A DNA stretch of 11,766 nucleotides from Oscillospiraceae bacterium (GTDB lineage Bacteria; Bacillota; Clostridia; Oscillospirales; Ruminococcaceae): the NCBI GenBank assembly GCA_016302225.1, contig JAEDOB010000042.1, positions 1 to 11,766 on the forward strand, read 5' to 3'. A program made the position numbers and the translations under genes. A model generated the notes under the pieces. The model was not told where the DNA came from and did not search any database. It saw nothing but the letters and a program-made list of their open reading frames with translations. Of this stretch, positions 5,906 through 11,766 are shown in pieces (the first letter of the stretch is position 1; each line of letters starts with the position of its first letter).

Positions 5906-7995
5906 TGCGTGACATTGAAATATTAGCCCCCGCAGGCTCTCCCGAAAGCCTTGAAGCTGCCCTGCGATGCGGTGCGGACGCTGTTTACATCGGCTCGAAA
6001 CGGTTCTCCGCAAGGGCATCTGCGAAAAATTTTGACGAGGAGGAGCTTTTTGCGGCGGCAAAGCTGTGTCATCTCCACAATGCAAAGCTGTATCAGGCGA
6101 TAAACACGGTCATTTCCGACAGTCAGCTGCCCGAGCTTTTGGACGAACTGCGCCTTGCCGCACAAGCGGGAATTGACGGATTTATCGTGCAGGACCCGGG
6201 CGCAGCGGCGATAATGCGTGAAGCAGTCCCCGAGATACCTATTCACGGCTCAACGCAGATGACTATACACACCCCCGAGGGCGCACGGCTTGCAAAGGAA
6301 CTGGGCTTTACACGAATTGTGGCAGCCCGTGAGCTGTCAAAACGGGAGATAGAACGGCTTTGCAAAGAGGACATTGAGGTGGAGGTTTTCGTCCACGGGG
6401 CACACTGTATGTCCGTGTCGGGGCAGTGCTATATGTCCGCACTTATCGGGTCAAGAAGTGCCAACCGAGGGGGCTGCGCACAGGCTTGCCGACTGCCCTT
6501 TTCCGCAAAGGGAAAGCCCGTCGGGAACGACCCCGAATGCGCCCTGTCCCTGAAGGATATGTGCCTTATCCCCTATCTGAACGAGCTTCGGGAAATGGGC
6601 GTTGCGTCCCTGAAAATCGAGGGGCGAATGAAGCGTGCGGAATATGTCGGTGCCGCCGTGACCGCCTGCAAAACCGCTTTGGACGGCGGTTCTCCCGACC
6701 TTGATACTCTCCGTGCGGTGTTCTCCCGTAGCGGATTTACCGACGGTTATTACAAAGAAAAGCTTTCGGCGGATATGTTCGGAACACGCCGAAAGGAGGA
6801 CGTTACCGCTGCCGAAGCCGTTCTTCCGCAGCTTCGGGAACTGTACCGCAAGGAACGCAAATGCTCCTCGGTGTCCTTTTCGCTGAATGTCCAAAAGGAC
6901 AAGCCCTGCCGTCTTACAGCGTCTGCGGACGGGTATTCTGCGGAAATTACGGGAAATATCCCCCAAACCGCCGAAAATCGTCCCATATCGGCTGATTTTG
7001 CGGAAAAACAGCTTTCAAAGCTGGGCGGTACTGTCTACAATTTCGGTAAGCTTGACTTTTCCGCAGACGACGGTCTTGCCGTTTCTGCAGCCGAGCTGAA
7101 CGCCATGCGCCGAACCGCTATCGAACGGCTTGACAGTCTGCGTTCGGAAGGAAAAAAGTGCGAATTTCACAGCGTTCCCCTTGAATTTACGGGAATTTCA
7201 CAGCGAAGAAGCCCGAAAAAGCTGCGTTTTATGGCATACAAGGCGAAGGAATTTCTAAAATTATCGGCGGAAACTCTAACCGCTGCCGAAATGCTTATCC
7301 TGCCCGTTCGGGAGATGGAAAAGCTGTCCCCCGACGAGATGGCAAAGCTGTCGGAAAGTACGGTTTTGTGTGCCGCTCCCCCAAGATTTATTTCCGATGA
7401 AAACAAGACCGCAGAAGCCCTGAAACGGCTGAAAGCTGCGGGGATAGACCACGTTCACTGCTCAAATCTTGCCCATATCAGAATGGCAAAATCGCTTGAA
7501 ATGACCGTCCACGGCGGCGCAGAACTGAACATTTTCAACTCCGCCGCCGCTGCCGAACTTGCAAGGCTCGGCGCAGCGGACATTACCCTGTCCTTTGAAC
7601 TGAAACTGACGCAGATAGAACGGCTGAGATCTCCCGTTCCTACGGGCATTTACGCATACGGCAGACTGCCCCTGATGCTTTGCAGAAGCTGTCCCGTAAA
7701 GGCATCTTCGGGCGGCTGCAAAAGGTGTACGGGACAGCTTACCGACCGCACGGGAAGAAGCTTTCCCGCTGTCTGCGACGGAATATCCACGGAAATTCTG
7801 AACAGCGACATTCTCTGCCTGTCAGACCGCTTGGGAGATGTGAAAAACGTGTCCTTCCTCACCCTGAGATTTACGGAGGAGAGCAGCACGGACATTTCCC
7901 GTATCACCGAAGCCTATCTCACGGGCGAAAAATACCATATCCCCGAAAAGCTCGGAAAGCCCACAAACGGGCTGTATTACAGGGGAATTTTATAA
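5905..7995 (+). CDS. U32 family peptidase / RlhA-like 23S rRNA hydroxylation protein
   Basis: The 696-residue protein starts MRDIEILAPAGSPESLEAALRCGADAVYIGSKRFSARASAKNF, the standard U32 N-terminus (TIM-barrel-like domain). The family signature is at 160-178 (EVFVHGAHCMSVSGQCYMS), followed by SRSANRGGCAQACRLPF. Cys168, Cys175, Cys191 and Cys195 fit the iron-sulphur-binding cysteines known in related U32 proteins. The region beyond about residue 300 fits the DUF3656-type extension of RlhA, which is needed for hydroxylation of a 23S rRNA cytidine in E. coli; collagenase-like protease is the older annotation. A second cysteine group lies near 592-628 (CRSCPVKASSGGCKRC...C). There is no RBS of its own: the start overlaps the zapA stop (TGATG). 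I am sure of the family, less sure of the exact substrate. Confidence 0.9.
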   Translation: MRDIEILAPAGSPESLEAALRCGADAVYIGSKRFSARASAKNFDEEELFAAAKLCHLHNAKLYQAINTVISDSQLPELLDELRLAAQAGIDGFIVQDPGAAAIMREAVPEIPIHGSTQMTIHTPEGARLAKELGFTRIVAARELSKREIERLCKEDIEVEVFVHGAHCMSVSGQCYMSALIGSRSANRGGCAQACRLPFSAKGKPVGNDPECALSLKDMCLIPYLNELREMGVASLKIEGRMKRAEYVGAAVTACKTALDGGSPDLDTLRAVFSRSGFTDGYYKEKLSADMFGTRRKEDVTAAEAVLPQLRELYRKERKCSSVSFSLNVQKDKPCRLTASADGYSAEITGNIPQTAENRPISADFAEKQLSKLGGTVYNFGKLDFSADDGLAVSAAELNAMRRTAIERLDSLRSEGKKCEFHSVPLEFTGISQRRSPKKLRFMAYKAKEFLKLSAETLTAAEMLILPVREMEKLSPDEMAKLSESTVLCAAPPRFISDENKTAEALKRLKAAGIDHVHCSNLAHIRMAKSLEMTVHGGAELNIFNSAAAAELARLGAADITLSFELKLTQIERLRSPVPTGIYAYGRLPLMLCRSCPVKASSGGCKRCTGQLTDRTGRSFPAVCDGISTEILNSDILCLSDRLGDVKNVSFLTLRFTEESSTDISRITEAYLTGEKYHIPEKLGKPTNGLYYRGIL

Positions 7996-8016
7996 ACACC
8001 GAAAGGAGCTGCTCAG

Positions 8017-8292
8017 ATGAACAGCGGTTTCAAGAAAACTATCGCATTTATATTTTTCCTGCTGGCGGGGATAATCACAGGCTCGCTTATTGCCCATATC
8101 TGCTCGGGCGTGCCCTATCTGTCGTGGCTGGCGTTTGAAAAGACGGTGGGACTGTCCACCTCCTCGCCGCTGATACTCGACTTAGTTGTCTGCAAGCTGG
8201 CATTCGGCTTTACATTTACGGCAAATGTGGCGCAGATAATTTGCGTGATACTGTCATTTATCCTGTATAACAAGACCTGTAAAGGGCTGTGA
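8017..8292 (+). CDS. DUF4321 small membrane protein
   Basis: The 91 residues have two hydrophobic segments, about 7-28 (KKTIAFIFFLLAGIITGSLIAHI) and 66-86 (FTANVAQIICVILSFILYN). The connecting loop (VPYLSWLAFEKTVGLSTSSPLILDLVVCKLAFGFTF) is typical of the DUF4321 family of Clostridia, whose function is unknown. No signal peptidase site is obvious; probably an integral membrane protein with both segments inserted. The ATG at 8017 follows AAAGGAG and lies 21 bp after the U32 gene, so it is the third gene of the zapA operon. Membrane location and operon partner suggest, but do not prove, a link to the cell envelope or division. Confidence 0.82.
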   Translation: MNSGFKKTIAFIFFLLAGIITGSLIAHICSGVPYLSWLAFEKTVGLSTSSPLILDLVVCKLAFGFTFTANVAQIICVILSFILYNKTCKGL

Positions 8293-8371
8293 CCTTACGA
8301 AAAAAGTCGGTTTCTGTTAGTTTTCACAAAAAATCGCAAAAATATTTATCAATGATTTTTTCAGAAAACTC

Positions 8372-8400
8372 TTTACAAGATGTAAGATTTATTATATAAT
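8372..8400 (+). promoter_or_regulatory. Sigma-A promoter of the Xre-type regulator
   Basis: TTTACA (8372-8377), 17-bp spacer, perfect TATAAT (8395-8400). Start near 8407, leader about 33 nt. No terminator was found between the DUF4321 stop (8292) and this promoter, so some read-through from the zapA operon is possible. Confidence 0.82.
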
Positions 8401-8413
8401 TTACAATATGTTG
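8373..8413 (+). promoter_or_regulatory. Two candidate operator half-palindromes at the regulator promoter
   Basis: TTACA-AGA-TGTAA (8373-8385) is a perfect 5-bp inverted repeat overlapping the -35 box. TTACA-ATA-TGTTG (8401-8413) is a related, imperfect copy covering the transcription start, 28 bp downstream. The position suits repression by the adjacent Xre-type protein; binding is inferred. Confidence 0.5.
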
Positions 8414-8439
8414 ACCTATGCTTTTCGGGAGGTGACGAA

Positions 8440-9147
8440 GTGAACAAAGACTTTCCGAGGGTGATTACACTCCTCAGAAAAGAACGGAATATCAGCCAGA
8501 AAAAGGCTGCACAGGACTTGGGAGTTTCACAGGCTCTGCTGTCCCATTACGAAAAAGGAATTAGAGAATGCGGCCTTGATTTTATCGTTCGTGCCGCTGA
8601 TTATTACGGAGTTTCCTGCGATTACCTTCTGGGACGTTCCCCCGAGCCTGCGGGAAAGACCATATCCTTTGACGACATTGAGGAACAGGACCCCATGGCA
8701 AAGGAGCATCAGGACGCAGGCGGAATGATGGCTTCATTTAACAAAAAGCTTATTGTTAATTCCATAAATGTGCTTTTTTCACTTGTCCGCAAAACCGAAA
8801 GCAGCTCCCTTATGAAGGAGGTTTCCGGCTTCCTTATGCTGGCGGTGTACAGAATGTTCCGCAAGGTGTATTCCTCAAATCCCAAGAATGACCAGAATTT
8901 CTTCACGGTAAATGAGGTCATGGCGGACAATGCAGCTTCGGCGGCAATGTCGCTTTGTGCGGCAAATGCGGAGGCGGCTGCAAAGGGCGTCAAGGTCGGC
9001 GGCGGAGATGTTGCCGCTGTCAGCGATGAAACGGTCATTACCTCCACCACGCTTTCGGAGAAATACCCCGCTTTGTCCTCGTCCATACTTAACATTATCA
9101 AGAACAGCGAGGCTAAAATTCGTGACCTTAACGGCGGCGGGGAATGA
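8440..9147 (+). CDS. Xre-family helix-turn-helix regulator with uncharacterised C-terminal domain
   Basis: A 235-residue protein starting at GTG 8440, with GGGAGG six to seven bases upstream. Residues 5-65 are a cro/CI-type HTH: VITLLRKERNISQKKAAQDLGVSQALLSHYEKGIRECGLDFIVRAADYYGVSCDYLLGR, with the helix-turn-helix at about 19-40. The remaining 165 residues do not match a domain I recognise: a helical segment around 100-145 (NKKLIVNSINVLFSL...LMLAVYRMFRKVYSS), then an Ala/Gly-rich stretch and a C-terminal helix ending DLNGGGE. No protease (LexA/ImmA-type) motif is visible. It is monocistronic, with its own promoter, operator-like repeats and terminator. Not phage-linked in this window. It binds DNA by family; its target genes are unknown, and autoregulation is likely. 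Confidence 0.85.
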   Translation: MNKDFPRVITLLRKERNISQKKAAQDLGVSQALLSHYEKGIRECGLDFIVRAADYYGVSCDYLLGRSPEPAGKTISFDDIEEQDPMAKEHQDAGGMMASFNKKLIVNSINVLFSLVRKTESSSLMKEVSGFLMLAVYRMFRKVYSSNPKNDQNFFTVNEVMADNAASAAMSLCAANAEAAAKGVKVGGGDVAAVSDETVITSTTLSEKYPALSSSILNIIKNSEAKIRDLNGGGE

Positions 9148-9159
9148 TTTTTGAATAGT

Positions 9160-9193
9160 ACGGCGAACGGCTTTGGCTGTTCGCTGTTTTTTT
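9160..9193 (+). terminator. Intrinsic terminator after the regulator gene
   Basis: ACGGCGAACGGC and GCTGTTCGCTGT form a 12-bp stem (two G-U pairs) with a TTTG loop, running into seven T. It begins 12 bp after the stop codon at 9147. Confidence 0.92.
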
Positions 9194-9230
9194 GTTCGGG
9201 AAATTCCCAATTTTTTAACGAAAAAATCCG

Positions 9231-9259
9231 TTGATTTGCTCCGAAAAACGTGCTATAAT
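9231..9259 (+). promoter_or_regulatory. Sigma-A promoter of the thioesterase gene
   Basis: TTGATT (9231-9236), 17-bp spacer, perfect TATAAT (9254-9259); start near 9266, leader about 33 nt. It may also serve the downstream PBP gene, for which no separate promoter was seen. Confidence 0.8.
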
Positions 9260-9298
9260 TATTTTATATGACATTTTCACAAAAAGGAGCTGCCTAAT

Positions 9299-9691
9299 AT
9301 GAAAACCCTCGAAGAAGTAAGAAAAGAATTTGAATCCGACCGCTATGCCACCGAAAACGGCGCAGTTGTGGAATCCTTCGGAGAAAAGACCGCCGTTTGT
9401 GCCTTGACGCTTACAAGCCGCCACCGCAACGCTATGGGAAATGTTATGGGTGCGGTCTATTTCACTCTGGCGGATTTTGCCTTTGCCGTTGCCACAAATA
9501 ACGAGAAAATGTCCACCGTTTCCCTGACTTCGGAAATAAGCTTTTTCGGACAGCCCAAGGACGACCGCCTGACCGCAGAAGCAGTCTGCGTAAAGGACGG
9601 CAGAAGCACCTGCTATTACCGTGTTGACGTTAAGGACGGCACGGGAAGAATGTGTGCAGCCGTTTCTGTAACGGGTTATCATTTGGGTTAA
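9299..9691 (+). CDS. PaaI-like hotdog-fold thioesterase
   Basis: The 130 residues fit a single hotdog domain of the PaaI/YbgC type, which hydrolyses acyl- or aryl-CoA thioesters. Family landmarks: RHRNAMGNVMGAVYFTLADFAFAVATN at 41-67 (central helix, Asn44, Gly47, Asp59) and strands STVSLTSEISFFGQPKDDRLTAEAVCVKDGRSTCYYRVDV...MCAAVSVTGYHL. The usual HGG of PaaI enzymes reads MGA here (Met50-Gly51-Ala52), while the Asp (Asp59) is kept, so substrate or activity may differ. The ATG at 9299 follows AAAGGAG. It lies 107 bp before the PBP gene with a REP-like palindrome in between. Substrate unknown. Confidence 0.85.
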   Translation: MKTLEEVRKEFESDRYATENGAVVESFGEKTAVCALTLTSRHRNAMGNVMGAVYFTLADFAFAVATNNEKMSTVSLTSEISFFGQPKDDRLTAEAVCVKDGRSTCYYRVDVKDGTGRMCAAVSVTGYHLG

Positions 9692-9712
9692 GAAAAATCG
9701 CATTTCATACAG

Positions 9713-9737
9713 CGGGACGGGGAACCCGTCCCCTACA
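9713..9737 (+). repeat. Third copy of the REP-like palindrome
   Basis: CGGGACGGG-GA-ACCCGTCCCC-TACA differs from the copy at 3260-3284 at one base (G for A in the loop). It starts 21 bp after the thioesterase stop codon and could act as a weak terminator (followed by TACATTTTG). The rest of the 107-bp spacer holds only a short TGTGTG/CACACA inverted repeat (9741-9766). Confidence 0.75.
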
Positions 9738-9798
9738 TTTTGTGTGCCGCAGCAGAATATCACACACAGCGGAACATAAATGAAAGGAGGTGCTCTGC

Positions 9799-11766
9799 TT
9801 GTTCAAAAAAATAATCTCGGCTATACGTGCCTGGTTTTTCATAATCATAACATTGGCGGCTTTGGGACTTTGCGCAGTCCGTCTGATGAAGCTGCAGATA
9901 GTTATGGGCGAGGACTACCTTAATCAGTCCAAAACAAGCAGCTACGGCAATCAGCCTATCAGCGCCGCCCGAGGTGAGATAGTGGATTCCTCGGGAAATC
10001 TTATCGTCAAGAACAAGGTGGGCTTCAATATCGTGCTGGAAAAGGCGTTTTTCCCCACCACCAACGACGAGCAGAACCGCATTATCCACCGTGTAGCCTC
10101 CCTCCTTGCCCGTGACGGCGAGGACTGGATAGACAATCTCCCAATCAGCTCGGCGCAGCCCTTTGTTTTCCTGCCCGACCAGGAAACGGCAGTGGCAAAG
10201 GTGCAGAAAAACCTCAATCTCCAGAGCTATTCCACCGCCGAGGACTGCATTATGGAAATGCGTGACCGCTACGGCATCTCCACCGAATACACCGTAGAAG
10301 AAGCCCGTATTATTGCGGGTATCCGCTACGAAATGGCACAGAAAAACTTCTCCGTTTCCAACCGCTACACCCTCGCCGAGGACGTGCTGATGGACACGGT
10401 CATCAAGATAAAGGAGCTTACCTACGAGCTGCCCGGCGTCGACGTTATCGAGGACGCTGTCCGCACCTACGAGGTGGGCGACATTCTCCCCCATGCTATC
10501 GGCACCGTCGGGGCTATTGATGCGGAGGAATACGCCGTTTTGAAGGACAGGGGCTACGGTCTGAACGATGTGGTCGGAAAAAGCGGCATTGAAAAGGCTA
10601 TGGAGGACTATCTCCGAGGAAAGGACGGCGTCCGTCAGCTGGAAATGGTTGACGGAAAGGTGGTTTCCGACACCGTTACCGAGGAGGCTATCCCCGGGAA
10701 TACCGTTCAGCTTACGGTAGATTCGGATTTCCAAAGACAGCTTCAGGCAATTCTCGAAAGGCACATTGTCTATCTGCAAAATCAGACCGAACCCGATGCA
10801 AAGGGACTAACCGCCAACGCAGGCGCAATCGTCGTTCAGGACGTGAAAACGGGCGCAGTTCTGGGAATGGCGACCTATCCCACCTACGACATCAACGACT
10901 ATCTGGACAATTACCAAGAGGTGGTCAGCAGGGAAAATTCGCCCCTGACAAACCGTGCGGTCAACGGGCTTTACCGTCCCGGCTCCACCTTTAAGACGGT
11001 GACAGCGACCGCTGCCCTGAACGAGGGCATAATTACCGAAAATTCAACTATTTTTTGCGGACATAAGTACACCTATTACCCCGACTGGCAGCCGCCCCCG
11101 GGCTGTCTGGGCTGGCACGGCAACATTAATGTTGTCACTGCCCTTGAAAAATCCTGCAACATTTTCTTCTATGACGCAGGACGGCAGATGGGCATTGACA
11201 CTCTGGCAAGATACGCTTCAATGTTCGGTCTGGGCGAGCCTACGGGTCTGGAAATCGGCGGTGCTACGGGATATGTGGCATCTCCCGCCACCTTTGAACG
11301 CTTTGGCTGGGATTGGAACATAGGCAACGTTATACAGGCTGCGATCGGACAGTCGGAAACAAATATCACACCTATACAGATGTGCGGTCAGGCACTTACC
11401 ATTGCCAATAAGGGTGTGCGGTACCGTCCCTATATCGTGGACAGTATACATACCTATAATATGGAAGAACTTGTCAAAAAGACGCAACCCGTAACGGCTG
11501 CAGTTGTCCCCGACAACACGGGTATCACCTTTGACACGGTGAAAAAGGGCATGATAGCGGCGTCCAAGACCGTCCGTGCCCATAACAGCAAGGTGCCCTT
11601 TGAGGTTTCCCTGTCAAATCTGCCCTTTGAGGTGGCTATCAAGACGGGTTCCCCCCAGAAAACTGCCACCATAAGCAGCTCGGCAGTTATCGGCTTTGCC
11701 CCCGCAGATGACCCGCAGATAGCCTTTGCCTGCTACGTTGAGGAGGGCGAGTACGCAAAATATATG
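9799..11766 (+). CDS. mrdA: Class B penicillin-binding protein (PBP2/MrdA type), 3' end cut by window edge
   Basis: Transpeptidase that cross-links peptidoglycan, probably for cell elongation together with a RodA-type glycosyltransferase. The likely start is TTG 9799: AAAGGAGG ends 8 nt before it, and it is the start that keeps the N-terminal membrane anchor (residues 2-30, FKKIISAIRAWFFIIITLAALGLCAVRL). The first downstream ATG would delete the anchor. A dimerisation/pedestal domain follows (about 40-360, with SAARGEIVDSSGNLI and VGKSGIEKAMEDYLRG). The transpeptidase domain has all three motifs: Ser396-TFK (catalytic serine in RPGSTFKT), Ser452-Cys-Asn454 and Lys615-Thr-Gly-Ser. 656 codons are open to the right edge, so the natural C-terminus is not visible. 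Assignment to PBP2 rather than another class B PBP (for example SpoVD/PBP3-like) rests on overall order and is less certain than the class. Confidence 0.9.
   Translation, partial: MFKKIISAIRAWFFIIITLAALGLCAVRLMKLQIVMGEDYLNQSKTSSYGNQPISAARGEIVDSSGNLIVKNKVGFNIVLEKAFFPTTNDEQNRIIHRVASLLARDGEDWIDNLPISSAQPFVFLPDQETAVAKVQKNLNLQSYSTAEDCIMEMRDRYGISTEYTVEEARIIAGIRYEMAQKNFSVSNRYTLAEDVLMDTVIKIKELTYELPGVDVIEDAVRTYEVGDILPHAIGTVGAIDAEEYAVLKDRGYGLNDVVGKSGIEKAMEDYLRGKDGVRQLEMVDGKVVSDTVTEEAIPGNTVQLTVDSDFQRQLQAILERHIVYLQNQTEPDAKGLTANAGAIVVQDVKTGAVLGMATYPTYDINDYLDNYQEVVSRENSPLTNRAVNGLYRPGSTFKTVTATAALNEGIITENSTIFCGHKYTYYPDWQPPPGCLGWHGNINVVTALEKSCNIFFYDAGRQMGIDTLARYASMFGLGEPTGLEIGGATGYVASPATFERFGWDWNIGNVIQAAIGQSETNITPIQMCGQALTIANKGVRYRPYIVDSIHTYNMEELVKKTQPVTAAVVPDNTGITFDTVKKGMIAASKTVRAHNSKVPFEVSLSNLPFEVAIKTGSPQKTATISSSAVIGFAPADDPQIAFACYVEEGEYAKYM

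Noticed and set aside
9760..10779. 339-codon minus-strand ORF
   Set aside because: Antisense to the PBP gene, which has the SxxK, SxN and KTG motifs.
1..11766. CRISPR array, tRNA, rRNA, insertion sequence or defence gene cluster
   Set aside because: No regularly spaced direct repeats, cloverleaf, rRNA-like sequence, transposase or defence-family protein was recognised on either strand.

Overview
The window looks like chromosomal DNA of a low- to mid-GC Gram-positive anaerobe of the class Clostridia, most likely a Ruminococcus-like member of the Oscillospiraceae. This is inferred from the gene set (GTP-type PEP carboxykinase, a ZapA/U32-protease/DUF4321 run, a clostridial class B PBP), strong Shine-Dalgarno sites, several near-perfect sigma-A promoters with 17-bp spacers, and GTG/TTG starts. 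No mobile-element gene, CRISPR array, rRNA or tRNA was seen.

Layout. The left part (1-4890) is on the minus strand. It holds a PEP carboxykinase gene cut by the window edge (pckG, 1-1411), the classical rpsF-ssb-rpsR operon (3053 down to 1930) with its promoter, candidate autoregulatory leader and terminator, and pyrG (4890-3286). The right part (5507-11766) is on the plus strand: zapA, a U32 peptidase/RlhA-like gene and a DUF4321 membrane protein form one operon. A solitary Xre-type regulator with its own promoter and terminator follows, then a PaaI-like thioesterase and a class B penicillin-binding protein (PBP2/MrdA type) cut by the right edge. The two halves diverge from a 0.6-kb spacer (4891-5506).

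How the genes relate. Most are housekeeping genes: translation and ssDNA handling (S6, SSB, S18), CTP supply (PyrG), oxaloacetate/PEP interconversion (PEPCK), Z-ring assembly (ZapA), probable 23S rRNA hydroxylation (U32 protein) and cell-wall elongation (PBP2). No previously undescribed multi-gene system is visible.

The less ordinary material is mostly non-coding: a structured block and switch-like palindromes between rpsR and pckG, a small dispersed palindrome (GGGACGGG-loop-CCCGTCCC) present three times, a chain of hairpins with a bidirectional-terminator-like palindrome between the divergent pyrG and zapA promoters, and a paired TTACA-N3-TGTAA operator candidate at the Xre promoter. These are sequence observations; their functions are inferred.
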